Shown: positions 24,845 to 35,614 of the stretch, piece after piece | Layout of the letters: the number at the start of each line of letters is the position of its first letter | How positions within the stretch are numbered: the stretch's first letter is position 1 | Assembly (NCBI GenBank): GCA_002245135.1 | Contig: NGBS01000585.1 | Coordinates: 1-64,000, forward strand | Length of the DNA: 64,000 bases | Source of the DNA: Proteromonas lacertae | Lineage: Eukaryota; Sar; Bigyra; Opalinata; Proteromonadidae | Direction of reading: 5' to 3' | The notes under the pieces: model-generated | Seen by the model: the letters and a program-made list of their open reading frames with translations, nothing else | Database searches by the model: none | Told to the model about the DNA's origin: nothing | Translations under genes and position numbers: made by a program

Positions 24845-27197
24845 TTACATCAACAAGAACATAGCAAATACAGCTACAAACAATGCCATCTTGACTGATG
24901 CTGTAAATGCACCTTTAGGAATAGGACAAGTAAAATCACTCTCCTTACACTTATCAAGAGGTGGTTTTGTTGGTATAACACTGGTATAAGAAGTAGCAGA
25001 TAGTTGATAAGGTGAACGACCAACATTAACACATGGACCACAGTTGCAGACATCTGTGCAATGGTCATCGGGAGTGCACCAACCAAATACACCAACATAA
25101 TAATGACCTGGACGAAATAATGAACTATTGGTGAATATATCAATATATCTGATTTCTACTTGAGCTAGTTTGTAAGTATAATCATATATTGTTGGTTTTT
25201 GAAAACTACGTGATACTAGTAATTCAGGCCAAGAATAGTAAGCAGGACACTATTAATAAAATAATCTTTAAATTATACTTCTTCAGCATCTAAATAACTA
25301 TTAAGTTCTACACGAATATTCTCAGTGTTATCTTGTACACAGAATTGATAATATTTATATCCATTTGCTGCAACAGTATCTTGTGGTGGATTTACATTCA
25401 ATATGTTATTACTCTCATCTTCATATTTCAATGTTAATGTGAACTTTCCTCTTTCAGTTTCTCCTTCACATTCTGCTTTTGCAGCAACATAATATACACA
25501 AGCTTCATTTTCATTATATCCACAGTAATTGCTAGTACGATAAACTCTATCATATGCATTGATAAGTCTTGTCATTGTATTTTCATTGTCTTTTCTATTC
25601 AAATACCATCCTTTCATGTTGTAATGTGGATATGGTGAATATAAATTGGAAATCATTAATTTATAAACATTTGTCATTTGATCAACTGTTACTCGGACAT
25701 TCTTACAAGCTTGAGTTGGACTGAATCTGAAATATCGATAATGACCACACTATTCATATAAAATTATTATAAATATAATTTATTATTTATTACCTTCAAA
25801 TCTGATATTTGATATGGACTATTTTCTCTTATATCAGTATAGTCTTTATCTTCAATAAATTCTGGTGGATAGGTAACTTGATTATTACATAAATCTTCAG
25901 CAACTAATGAATTAAAATAAGTATATATGATTATTAAATAAATAATAATATAAAATAGAAATATAAAATCTCTCTTTATTTCCTTCTCTCAATTAATTCT
26001 AAATGTAGGTGAATTCAATGTAATTATTATTATTATTATTATATATTCATTGCAAGCTGTTATTATTTTACTTAATTTACATTATTATTACTATATATTA
26101 TATATTAGTATGTATTAATAACGGCTTTCCTACGCTGGTTCTGACCAGATCAGGTTCAAAGGGTATAATCTCAGTGATATATATACATATATATACATGT
26201 TTATTTAACATTTATGAATAAGAGAGATATAGATAGAGTAAGTAATATTCTTTTAAATGTAAATATATGTATATATCACACCCCTAGCCTTTTTTATTTG
26301 GAAGAGAAGAAATAGAAAATAAAAGAAAATAAAAGATAGAAAGTAATGATGCTATACCCTCAGTAACTGTGACTTTCAATGTAAATTTAGCTGAATCACT
26401 TAATGCACAGCTGGCTGTATCAGTACATCTGTCTTTAATAACCAAATAATAATGACCAATCTTTTGACCTTTCTCATTGGCTGGAATTGTTAATAATTTG
26501 TTGTTCTTTAATCTTGTATCTAATGAATACACATAGTCTTCTTCTGTAGCATCACGTGTATAATGGGATAATAATCCAACTGGAGTTACTTTTGAATTAT
26601 CTGTTGTTAATGAAACTGTAACATTCGAACATTTTTCAACACAGAAATGGTATTTGTGTGTGCTATTTGATCCTAATACTTTTGGATCTAAGTTCTTATT
26701 GGAAATATCAGTGTCTCTGTCAGGAGCTATTTCATAATATATAGTATTACAGAAATATATACAATCAATTAAGGAAACCTTAAGAGTAAATTTTGATTTC
26801 TCATCCTTTGTTGGTACATCACTTCCACAATAACCTAAAATGCCAATATATAAAGGCCCTGGTTCAAATTCTGGATCCCAATGAGAAATAGTGAAATCTT
26901 CATCTCCCCACTCATAAGATGTCCATGTTAAATCATGAAGAGTGGGATTTTTCACATGACGACTTACATATAAATCTGGTTGACCTTCAACGGTATGAAC
27001 CTTTATATTCACATCTTTGCAATATGTTGGAACGTTGACAAAGAAATAACCATAGGTGTTACACTATAAATAAGGTAATTTTCAACAATTATACTTCAAG
27101 CGAAATAACGCTGGTCTCTTGGTCAAAGCCTATTTCAGTAGGTTCCTGTATGGCATTGACAGCAAGAAATAAGCAGATTAACAATAACTTGTTCATT
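24845..27197 (-). CDS. Secreted, Cys-rich surface protein with PPC-like domains and GPI-type tail
   Basis: The protein begins with a clear signal peptide (MNKLLLICLFLAVNA). It then has about four beta-rich repeats of 110-140 residues, each with paired cysteines, aspartates and a G-x-Y-Y-(I/V)-G-V-type strand; these resemble pre-peptidase C-terminal (PPC) domains. It ends with a short hydrophobic stretch (MALFVAVFAMFLLM), as in GPI-anchored proteins. Exons join cleanly in phase. One intron (25904-26357) is 454 nt, about ten times longer than any other here, and carries a TPP riboswitch. No enzymatic residues are obvious. A link to thiamine uptake or binding is suggested only by the riboswitch. 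Confidence 0.78.
26123..26289 (-). promoter_or_regulatory. TPP (thiamine pyrophosphate) riboswitch aptamer inside an intron
   Basis: On the minus strand the aptamer opens GGCTAGGGGTG and closes GCGTAGGAAAGCC, forming P1 from GGCT/AGCC. The conserved core CTGAGAT, then ACCCTTTGAACCTGATCTGG and CCAGCGTAGG matches the TPP (THI) element almost base for base. GTGATATATA pairs with TATATATCAC to make P2/P3, with an extended variable P3 arm as seen in eukaryotic examples. It lies 68 nt downstream of the intron donor at 26357. Known eukaryotic TPP riboswitches act by changing splice-site choice; this position fits such control. Confidence 0.93.
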
Positions 27198-27347
27198 TAT
27201 TCCAAAAATGCAACAATTCAAAGAAATTCAAATTTTGTTCTTCAACTTTCTCAAAAAATCCTAAGAAATGTAGATATTCAAAATTTAAACCCATAATTCA
27301 TATAATAAAACAATTTTCATAATAATAATAATTACTCATAAAAATAT

Positions 27348-28312
27348 CTAAGTTGATCTATATTGAGGTAATTGCGCTTTTCTTTCTTCCATAGAAGTCA
27401 TATAATCAGAATAAATAAGTATCTCACCTTGTTTCATTGAATCCAATGCTGCTTTTGGATGATTCTCAGTCTGCTAATATTGGATTGTATCTTATTTCAT
27501 TTGGATTTATTGGCATTTTAGCATTGTATACTGGTGGAACTGGAATTCCAGGATATGTGGTGTATTGCTGATTAACTATTGGTGGTTGAATTGTTGATAT
27601 TGATGTTACTGGTGGTTGTGCTGGTGCATATGGGTTATACATCATTGGATATGTTGAAACATTACTCTGTGGCTGTGTTGGTAGAGGTGGTGGTGGTGGA
27701 GGTTGATTGGTTGAAGGTGGTAAAGCAGGATTATTAGTTGGTGGAGGAGGTTGTGGTGGAAGTGGTGCTGTTACTGATGCAGATGATGGAGACACTGGAG
27801 GTGGAGGTGGTTGTGGTGGTAATGGTGCAGAAGATGAAGAAGGAACTGGTGGATTTGATGAAGGTGTTGTTCCACTTGGTAATGGAGGTTGTGATGGTGT
27901 TGGAACAGTATTACCACCACCTGAACTATATGAATATTGAATTTCTCCTGTGTTTACATTTATAAATTTCGTCATATGTTCTATAAAGTGATATAATCAA
28001 AAAATACCTTGACGAATATCTTCAGGAATACCTTTCATTCCTACTACTTTCACTGAAAGAGAATCTCTACCAGGAATTGCATTTGGAACTCTAATTTACT
28101 ATATTTATACAAAAATACGATGTTAATTTTTCATGATGCAGTTGATCAAGATGTGTCAGCAATGATGGTAATGTTAGAAGCTTCTTTTCACAAACATGGC
28201 ATTTAAAATGCTTAGATTGTTGATGCATAGTGAGAATTTTCTCTTCTTCAAATTCTTTATCACAATAATAGCACCATAATTGATCTGCTAACTTTCTTTT
28301 CTTCCTTCCCAT
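27348..28312 (-). CDS. BuGZ/ZNF207-family zinc-finger protein (needs a +1 shift for its C-terminus)
   Basis: BuGZ proteins carry two N-terminal C2H2 fingers and act in kinetochore function, splicing and microtubule assembly. The start MGRKKRKL, then WCYYCDKEFEEEKIL and HFKCHVCEKKL, is diagnostic. After two short introns the conserved VPNAIPGRDS and VVGMKGIPEDI follow, then a Pro/Ser/Gln-rich low-complexity region. The frame stops at TGA 27466-27468. One base on, it continues ENHPKAALDS and GEILIYSDYMTSMEERKAQLPQY-like sequence (about 23 residues), matching the conserved C-terminal motif of plant SUF4 and BuGZ (DDEAMSMEERR). It is divergent from GPATCH1 with 51 bp between starts. Confidence 0.9.
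27466..27468 (-). other. In-frame TGA bypassed by +1 shift in BuGZ
   Basis: Minus-strand reading TTA GCA GAC TGA GAA. Dropping the T gives GAG AAT CAT CCA and leads to the conserved SMEER-type motif. There is no homopolymer around the site, so a length-miscall is less likely here. Confidence 0.7.
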
Positions 28313-28363
28313 TTTTTCAAAGTTTGACAGAATTCAAGCTTTTCTTACATTCTTTTCTTTATT

Positions 28364-29988
28364 ATGAATGAAGCTGTTAAGAGAGTGGTTTCAAATGAAA
28401 TTGTAAGAGATGAAAATGGTAAAAGGCGTTTTCATGGAGCTTTTACAGGTGGTTTTGCAGCTGGTTACTTTAATACAGTAGGAAGTGCAGAAGGATGGAA
28501 ACCATCAGAATTTAAATCATCAAGAACTAATAGGGGTCAAATTAAGCAAAGAACAGCACAGGATTATATGGATGAAGAAGATGATCCAATGTTATCCAGT
28601 AAGTTACAAACCAAGAAAGAATATGACACATTTGGTAGAAATACCTCAACATCAACAGGAGCAGATGATGAAAATTCAATTACTACCTAATTCTTTACTT
28701 GCCGATCTTTTAATACCGTCAACCAATTCAGTAGGTAAAAAATTATTACAAACAATGGGATGGAAAGAAGGTCAAGGTATTGGTCCAAGATTAACAGCCG
28801 AAGAAAAAGGGTATGAAGAAGAAGAATACAAAAATCATACATATGCTCCAGAGAATGTAAAAATTGCACCAATAAAAGTAAAGAATGATCAATACGGTAT
28901 TGGATATGTGCCATTACTACGTACACAAATGACTAAACAACAACAACAGCAACAACAATTACAGTCACAAAGAACAACACAAAGTAATCAATCAAAGAAT
29001 AAAATAATGAAAATGAGTGATATATTTTCAAATCACAGTAGTGGTGTAGCAACTGGTTTTGGCATTGGTGCATTAGAAGTAGATGATGATTTAGATGTAT
29101 ATGAAGATAATAATTTAGATGATTATGATAAAGAATTATTTGATCCAAAAGATATTGATAAAAAAATGAAAAAGAATAAAAATCACAAACATAAAAAGAA
29201 ACATCATCATTATCATAGTAGTAGTAATAAAAAGAATAAAAATTCATCAGATAGTGATAACAGCAATAGTGGTTCAGATAATAGTGGATAGTAATGATGA
29301 GGATAGTATAAGAGATCGATGTATAATAGAAGGTTTTGTTAAATCGCATAAGAAAGATCATCGTTATCATCGATATAAACCAGTTCCAGCTCCAGTTGGA
29401 TGGTTACCACATCACGAATTCCCTTGTCCGTTGATATTGTCGCCGTTTGTGAAGAAATTGTCTATGATTGTACCTGAACAATTAAATGAAGGTGTTTCTA
29501 ATAAGAATATAAATGAACAATATTCAAGTAATAATAATAAACAACATAATTTAACTATAAATATAGCAGATATGCAACTAAACTTTGTTCCTGCTAAAAC
29601 TAAAGATGAAGATGTTATATTAGGTAAAGATAAAATAAAAGAAGAAAATGAAGAAAATGATGAATTATCTAATATGGATAAAGATATACCAAAACGAGAA
29701 GAAAGAATTTGGAAACCATCAAAATTATTATGTTTAAGGTTTAATATACCTGATCCATATGAATCTCAACCTTTATTAGGTGATAATAATAACAGTAATA
29801 ACAATAATATGGGATTATTAGAATTAGTAGGTGGTGGAAGTATAGAAGATGAAATTAATGTGAATCAAAGACCAGCTAATTTGTTGGATCTATTGGATCA
29901 TGCTGAAGATACTACTATTGTTGATCCATTGTTACAGACTAGTGAAAGGCCTTCAGTTGATTTATTTAAAGATATTTTTGGTAGTTAA
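28364..29988 (+). CDS. GPATCH1: GPATCH1, G-patch spliceosome protein (needs two +1 shifts)
   Basis: GPATCH1 proteins join the late spliceosome and stimulate a DEAH helicase through a G-patch. The N-terminus [20 protein letters not shown] is the family signature. That frame stops at TAA 28688-28690; the next frame holds [15 protein letters not shown] and the G-patch core [17 protein letters not shown]. After a His/Lys/Ser-rich stretch this frame stops at TAG 29289-29291, and the third frame resumes [16 protein letters not shown], then [11 protein letters not shown] and a C-terminal [11 protein letters not shown]. All three parts align in order with human GPATCH1. No intron could be fitted at either junction. 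Length is about 540 residues, shorter than the human protein. Confidence 0.9.
28688..28690 (+). other. In-frame TAA bypassed by +1 shift before the GPATCH1 G-patch
   Basis: Reading ATT ACT ACC TAA TTC. Dropping the T gives AAT TCT TTA CTT GCC, the start of the segment that leads into the G-patch. Confidence 0.68.
29289..29291 (+). other. In-frame TAG bypassed by second +1 shift in GPATCH1
   Basis: Reading AAT AGT GGA TAG TAA. Dropping the T gives AGT AAT GAT GAG GAT. The two frames overlap for only about 38 nt, and a switch at the stop keeps the acidic/Ser composition continuous, while an earlier switch would insert hydrophobic residues. Confidence 0.7.
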
Positions 29989-30083
29989 TTGTCATTTAAT
30001 TGTATTAATTATTATTTTTTGGGGAGTACTAAATTATCAAATTATAAAAATTATTTAATAATTATAAATTGTTTAAATTAATA

Positions 30084-30750
30084 TTATGCATTTTCAAAAT
30101 GATTCAATAATCTATCTAATTCATTCAGTTTTTCTTCTTTTCTTTTCTCATATTCACATAATATAGAGTTTAACTGTTCTTGTAACAACGATTTTTGCTA
30201 TTATTATTAATAAGATAAACATATACCAACATTTTTCTGGCATAACTTTTTTGTTTCTCAAAATATGCTTTTTCTAATGCTTCTAACTCTTTTCCTTCTA
30301 CACTGAGTTCTCTATCACATTGTTCTATCTGTTTTCTTATTAAAAATACATCTGTACGCATTGGACCTTCTAAATCTTTCAACTGTTTTTGAACTTTTTC
30401 AAGTCTTTTTTCTTCTTCTATCATTTTTAGTTTTCTTGATTCTAAAGTCTGTTTTAGCATTTGTTCCTTCTGCTTTACTCTTTCTTCTATTACTGTATGC
30501 TCTGCTTTTACTAGAATATTTTGAACTGGCTTAGTTGTGGTATTTGTTTGAGTTTTCTTTGGTAAATCAGGATTTATGTTTGAATGCGAAGATGATGATT
30601 TGTTTGACTAAAATGTTGTTAACTAAATATACTTTTATCGGTTGAAAGTAATCTACAGGTTTATTATTAGTTTTAGGAACATCATCAAGCATCTGAAATG
30701 ACTATATTTTATAAATATACTTTATTTATATCCTTTGTCAAATAATCCAT
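30084..30750 (-). CDS. RAB6-interacting golgin (GORAB) family coiled-coil protein
   Basis: The protein is about 195 residues. It starts at the ATG at 30750 (MDYLTKDINK), with introns near 30690-30720 and 30610-30635. The coiled-coil core reads EERVKQKEQMLKQTLESRK, DVFLIRKQIEQCDREL and LNELDRLLNHFE. This order of a basic helix, then D-V-x-x-(L/I)-R-x-Q-I-E and a terminal E-x-R-K-x-x-K-L-x-E-L, is that of GORAB, a Golgi protein that recruits Scyl1 and supports COPI traffic. The match is by pattern over the whole length, but the sequence is short and helical, so some doubt remains. Confidence 0.72.
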
Positions 30751-30811
30751 TCAGAAGAAGAATTTTTAAAATAAACCAAAATTTTATCCGTTTCTGAAAT
30801 ACATAAAACAA

Positions 30812-31973
30812 ATGCCAAAGAGAAAAAGGGTAGAAAATGATGCATCTGATGCAGATTACTTCGATTTATACGATTTTCTAAACTATATAAAAGAAACTAA
30901 AGAATCAGAAGAGATGGCAGAGTATTTTTTAAAATTTCATTTCGATAGCATAATGGCAATGTTCTACAACTATAAAGAATCAAAAGGAGAATATAAACAT
31001 CCTGCTAAATTCATTAAGAGATATTGTAGTGATTATATTCACGATTTAGGGTTTATTGATATATTCACAGAAAAGTGTACTCTTTCTGTATTACTTTCAG
31101 ATGTTATTTATAGGGTAAAGATGCATTAAAAATACTAAAAAAGAATAATAAGGATCCTGCCAAGTTTATTCAGTTTCTAGATGCATTAGGTGATTCAATA
31201 TCTTTGGCTAATCCTAAACATTCCAAAAAGTATTTTTAAACTGTTAAATAATATATAGATTTGGTAAAATTGTTAAAGATTTTGAATATGAAGATATTGT
31301 GAATTGTTTTAGATCTTTTCACAATGAATTTTCTTTAGCTGTTAGTTTTATTGATGCAGTTAATGAATTTCTTAGATGTTTTCCTGAATGGAAAGATGAA
31401 AATAAAACAAAATTCTTTGAAATACTATTTTTATATCCAGAACATAGTTATTTTTTATCTCACAACAAAAGTCAATTATTTGAAGCATTCCCACTACTGG
31501 AAACAATACCAAAATTGGGTAAAATTGATGATGATGTTGTTATAGAAAGTGATGCAGATGAAAATGGCGATTTAAAAGGATTTATATCTAGTGAAGATGA
31601 ATTGTTGTCAGATAGTGATAAAGATAATAATAATGATAATAAAAGTGTAGATAAACATAAAAATATCCGTAAATATAGTGGTGACAGTGATCTTTTTGAA
31701 TCACTTGAAGAGGATAACAATGAAAGTGATGATGATGATGATGATGATTTAGAATCAGTTGTAGTACCAGAAGAAGAGGAAGATTTGAGTGATTCAAATA
31801 AACAAGAAGAAGAGGAAGAAGAGGAGGATGAAAAAGAAGAGGATGAAGATGAAGATGGAATGCATCGTAATCCTTATATTGAATTTTCAGCTAGTGAAAG
31901 TGAAGGGAGTGAAGATGAAAAGAATAGTGATATTAGAGAAAAGTCTGAAACTGAAGAAATAACGTTTCTATGA
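30812..31973 (+). CDS. Unrecognised protein with acidic C-terminal half
   Basis: The start is MPKRKRVEND, a likely basic nuclear-targeting patch. The first 215 residues are helical and Phe/Tyr-rich (YFLKFHFDSIMAMFYNY, FRSFHNEFSLAVSF) without a motif I know. The second half is strongly acidic with runs of Asp and Glu and many Ser-Asp pairs. Two introns (about 31085-31110 and 31231-31258) were removed; the first removes what otherwise looks like a -1 frame break. A nuclear or nucleolar chaperone-like role would fit the composition but is only a guess. It is divergent from GORAB, 61 bp between starts. Confidence 0.7.
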
Positions 31974-32098
31974 GATATATAGTAATTTATTTGTTATAAT
32001 ATGTAATGGATTTGTTTTTTTTTAATAGACAAACATTATAAATAATAATTGGAGTATATAAGGTAATGAATTTAGAATCACTGAATCAAATCTTCATT

Positions 32099-33610
32099 TT
32101 ATCTGATTATTATATATCTTCTGTACGTTCTAAGTGAAGCACAATAAGTACATTGTGCATGATCTTGATTGAAATGAGTTTGTTGTTTTTTCTTATGGCA
32201 TGAAGTGCATTCTGTAATTCCATTACCATCTGTATCTATTACATCCCAATCATGTATTTGTTTTTTTATATTTACTATTTTTCTGTTATGTAAAACTGCA
32301 CAAAGTAAACATATGATTCTTCCATTCGATAAACTCTCATAATAATATTTGTTAGTACTTCTTAACTTTCTTCTACAATTTCCATCTTTATAAGAAAACA
32401 TTTCAAATGGATTTTTATATGGATGAGGATTTTCTATATCATACCAGCATTTATATCCCAATTCTTTATTATTAGGATCAAAATATTCAGGTTGAGGAGG
32501 CATACAATTATACGTTAATCTTTCTTCTATTTCTTTTTTATTAATATCTTTAGGAACAGAATAACTCCAACCTTTTGGTTCTTGATAAAGATGTTTTTCA
32601 AATAAATGTCTTAGTCCTTCAGGAATATCATTATTTCTTAAATAAACATCAATTAAACGTTTGTATACAGAATCTACATCTTCAACTATATTACTACTTT
32701 GAATCATTTTAATAGCATTAGTTGTTACATCATTTCTAACATTTTCATCAACATTAGATGACATTATACTATACGAATCAGATGGTGGTGGTTGAGTTAA
32801 TGGTTTAGGTGGAGTTAATGGTGGTTGAATTATTGTTTCAGGTATAGTTACTGAAGGTGAATAAGTATTAAGTATGCCAGGATTATTAATTGCATTATTT
32901 TTAACTTTACTTTTATTAATAACCAGATGTTTTGAACGTTGAACAGCAACTACATTTGAATTTTGTTCAATATTCAATTCTTTCTTTTCATGCTTTACAC
33001 CATTTGATTGTGATATTATTGTTTCATCAAGTGTTGATGGAAGTAAATAACCAGAATTAATCACTTCTGCAGTATTAGACATTAGTTCATCAGTTATATT
33101 ATGGTTCATGTTATTAGTATCATGCGATCTATCTACTTCCATTTCATTGATAGGAAATATTGTTCCTATTGCTGTAACTAACCTTTCATTATCTATACTT
33201 ATGTTTTCATCAATTGGTAGTGAAATATCTACACGATTGTTGGTTCTTCTATTCTCTAAATTGTCATTGTCAACACTTATAAGAGATGGTTGCATTAACG
33301 GCTGCAACGTGCTATGATCGTCTTTTATCAACACTTTAGCACCACTCTTGTTATATATAACGGTATTTGACTGATTTTTACATTCTTTTACAGCTTCATT
33401 ACCTTCATTAATTTCATCTCCATCGTCTTTATTTATGCAATCTTTTGTGAGTTTAACTCTTGTAAATAAATCATCTACCTTGTTTATCTCATCTGATAGT
33501 TCATCACAACCTACATCTAAGCAAAATGATAAAGTAAATAAAAACTTTATCCAAGAATATGTATGTCTATCTGAAATATCATCAAATGTATCGTAATAAG
33601 TGTTATTCAT
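32099..33610 (-). CDS. Tandem zinc-finger-like family, member A
   Basis: This is a single uninterrupted frame of 503 residues, unlike the intron-rich neighbours. Residues 1-320 are low-complexity and poorly conserved. From about 340 there is a helical segment (LRHLFEKHLYQEPKGW), then EIEERLTYNCMPPQPEYFDP and ELGYKCWYDIENPHPYKNP. The C-terminal 110 residues hold three Cys pairs: CLLC, CTSC and CTYC, spaced like a zinc-binding cluster, with DWDVID between the first two. I do not recognise the family; zinc binding is inferred from the paired cysteines. It is one of three adjacent paralogues in the same orientation. Confidence 0.75.
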   Translation of the reverse strand: MNNTYYDTFDDISDRHTYSWIKFLFTLSFCLDVGCDELSDEINKVDDLFTRVKLTKDCINKDDGDEINEGNEAVKECKNQSNTVIYNKSGAKVLIKDDHSTLQPLMQPSLISVDNDNLENRRTNNRVDISLPIDENISIDNERLVTAIGTIFPINEMEVDRSHDTNNMNHNITDELMSNTAEVINSGYLLPSTLDETIISQSNGVKHEKKELNIEQNSNVVAVQRSKHLVINKSKVKNNAINNPGILNTYSPSVTIPETIIQPPLTPPKPLTQPPPSDSYSIMSSNVDENVRNDVTTNAIKMIQSSNIVEDVDSVYKRLIDVYLRNNDIPEGLRHLFEKHLYQEPKGWSYSVPKDINKKEIEERLTYNCMPPQPEYFDPNNKELGYKCWYDIENPHPYKNPFEMFSYKDGNCRRKLRSTNKYYYESLSNGRIICLLCAVLHNRKIVNIKKQIHDWDVIDTDGNGITECTSCHKKKQQTHFNQDHAQCTYCASLRTYRRYIIIR

Positions 33611-34094
33611 TAAGTGCTAATGATATGAAAGGATTTTTAAAATTTTGGAATAAAAAATAGAGTCGTTTTAGTGGAATTTTACATGAAAATTTGAAGCAAT
33701 AAATGATTTGTATATATAGTTAACTATGAATAACAGAAAGTTAACATGTAGTATATATAGTTATTTAAGAAAATAATCATGCTCTGTAGAATGTAGTTAT
33801 TAATAACATGTATAAGAGTATTTTTAAATCTGTTATAAACAATTGGTGAAAATATCAAACATGATGAATTCTTTGAGTGATTTAGATTACACCATCACTT
33901 ACAATGGAAGATATTATTTTGAAAATATTTAGCTGTATTCATCTGACATATATACAGCTAAATAGCGTAGTGTTGTTATTATTCTCAATATTTTAAATAT
34001 CTGATTGTAAAACAAAAATAAATACAATTAATAGTTGTAGTATATATTCTATGGATATAATATTAAGTATATAATAATAGAGAATGAATCTCAT
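33611..34094. other. Intergenic AT-rich stretch
   Basis: No gene is visible. The sequence contains short echoes of the spacer near 35800 (for example ACAATGGAAGATATTAT), consistent with these spacers having been duplicated together with the zinc-finger-like genes. Confidence 0.6.
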
Positions 34095-35423
34095 CTAGTT
34101 TTTTTCTTTTTCCTTTTTTCTTTTTTCTTTTTCATTGAAATATTTTTGAAATTTAACTATTCTTGAACAGAGACTACATCTTCCTTTTCGCAAACCACTT
34201 TTCAATCCAAAATGTAATAGTTTTTTATATTTATTACATGTATGACAAAAATCTGTATCATCACTATCTTTATCTAATACATCCCAATCTTGAAGAAGAT
34301 CATTATCTTTTAATTGTATATTATTCAGAACAGCACATGGAATACAAATAATTCTTCCATTTGATAGATTTATACATGAAAATTTGTGTAGTTTTTCTAA
34401 TTTTTTTTTGACACATTCATCAACAAATACCAACATCTGTAATGGATTTTTATATGGATGAGGATTATCTTCATCATAGCAACATTTATAACCCAATTCT
34501 ATATTATTAGGATCAAAATATTCAGGCAGAGGAGGCATACAATTGTACGTTAATCTTTCTTCTATTTCCTGTTGATCAATATTTATAGGAATATAATAAA
34601 CTGATCCGTCAGGTTGTTGATATAAACAATCCATAATCATTTTCTTCAGTTTTTCGTCTTTCATACCAACTATATTATATTTTTTGATATATTCTGCCAT
34701 ATGTTCTTCATAACTTAAATCTGTATTTCCAAAAAATTGGCTTTTACTTCCATTTAATAGCGGATACTCTGAATTAACAGAACCTGATGGTGATAATGGT
34801 GAAGAAGGTAATGGTGATGAAAGTAAAGTATTATTACAAAATGAATATTCTCCTTTAGCTTGATAATTATCACTGATTATAATACTGGGAGGTTGATCTT
34901 TTGTTGCAGGTGTATTCCAAGTAAATACCTGAGCAGTATTGGATATTTGTTTATCATATATGTCACTGTCACTGTCGTTATCATTTGGCTCATGTTCTTC
35001 CATTTCATTTCTTTGAATTGGTAGATTAACGCTACATTGAGTTTGTTCATTTTTGTGTTGAATTAACACTTTAGCTGCTGCTCTACATTTTATTGTTAAG
35101 TTGTTACTGCTACTTAAAGATGTAGATGATTTGATAAAATCATAATTAATTCGAGAATCAATAGGAGAGAGAGGATCTGTGTCAGATAATAATTGACTTT
35201 CTTCAAAAACAATTTTTGGAGAAGATGAAAGAGAGTGTTTCCATATGTTCATATTTAATACTTTTATTCCATTATTAGTTTTTATAAACTTTTGAAATTC
35301 TCTTTCATCTTGATTTTCGAATTTTCTACGAGGTAATTGTAAACTCAGTTCTTCAGAATTTGTATCACTTGAATAGTTAGCAAATCCAAAATTGTAATAA
35401 TAGTTTACTACAGAACTTGCCAT
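34095..35423 (-). CDS. Tandem zinc-finger-like family, member B
   Basis: The start chosen is the ATG at 35423 (MASSVVNYYYN); the frame is open further upstream, but only with a hydrophobic, non-conserved extension. It is a single exon of about 442 residues. The conserved module is the same as in members A and C: CLYQQPDGSVYYIP, EIEERLTYNCMPPLPEYFDP, GYKCCYDEDNPHPYKNP, then CIPC, DWDVLD, CHTC and CSLC. The end is a lysine/glutamate-rich tail. This is the most divergent of the three at the DNA level. Function unknown. Confidence 0.74.
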   Translation of the reverse strand: MASSVVNYYYNFGFANYSSDTNSEELSLQLPRRKFENQDEREFQKFIKTNNGIKVLNMNIWKHSLSSSPKIVFEESQLLSDTDPLSPIDSRINYDFIKSSTSLSSSNNLTIKCRAAAKVLIQHKNEQTQCSVNLPIQRNEMEEHEPNDNDSDSDIYDKQISNTAQVFTWNTPATKDQPPSIIISDNYQAKGEYSFCNNTLLSSPLPSSPLSPSGSVNSEYPLLNGSKSQFFGNTDLSYEEHMAEYIKKYNIVGMKDEKLKKMIMDCLYQQPDGSVYYIPINIDQQEIEERLTYNCMPPLPEYFDPNNIELGYKCCYDEDNPHPYKNPLQMLVFVDECVKKKLEKLHKFSCINLSNGRIICIPCAVLNNIQLKDNDLLQDWDVLDKDSDDTDFCHTCNKYKKLLHFGLKSGLRKGRCSLCSRIVKFQKYFNEKEKRKKEKEKN

Positions 35424-35614
35424 ACTTATGTAATGAAACGAAAAAACAAAATTTTTGTTTCTAAAAATAGTGCCGTTATAGAAAAAAATTAGGTAGAGGA
35501 ACAACTCTACTAATATCGCATTTTGTTAAAGATACTTATTACTAATGTATGTAGCATACAATCCAAAAACTTATTCTATACAATAAATCAAGGTTTTTGA
35601 CTTTTTAATTTCAT

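Noticed and set aside
26123-26289. Bacterial contamination as the source of the TPP riboswitch
   Set aside because: It sits in an intron with in-phase eukaryotic exons on both sides and has the AT content of the window.
27560-27960. Plus-strand Gly/Val-rich open frames
   Set aside because: They are shadows of the Pro-rich region of BuGZ on the minus strand.
31085-31115. Apparent -1 frameshift in the acidic unknown gene
   Set aside because: A 26-nt GT-AG intron at about 31085-31110 joins the exons in phase, so no shift is needed.
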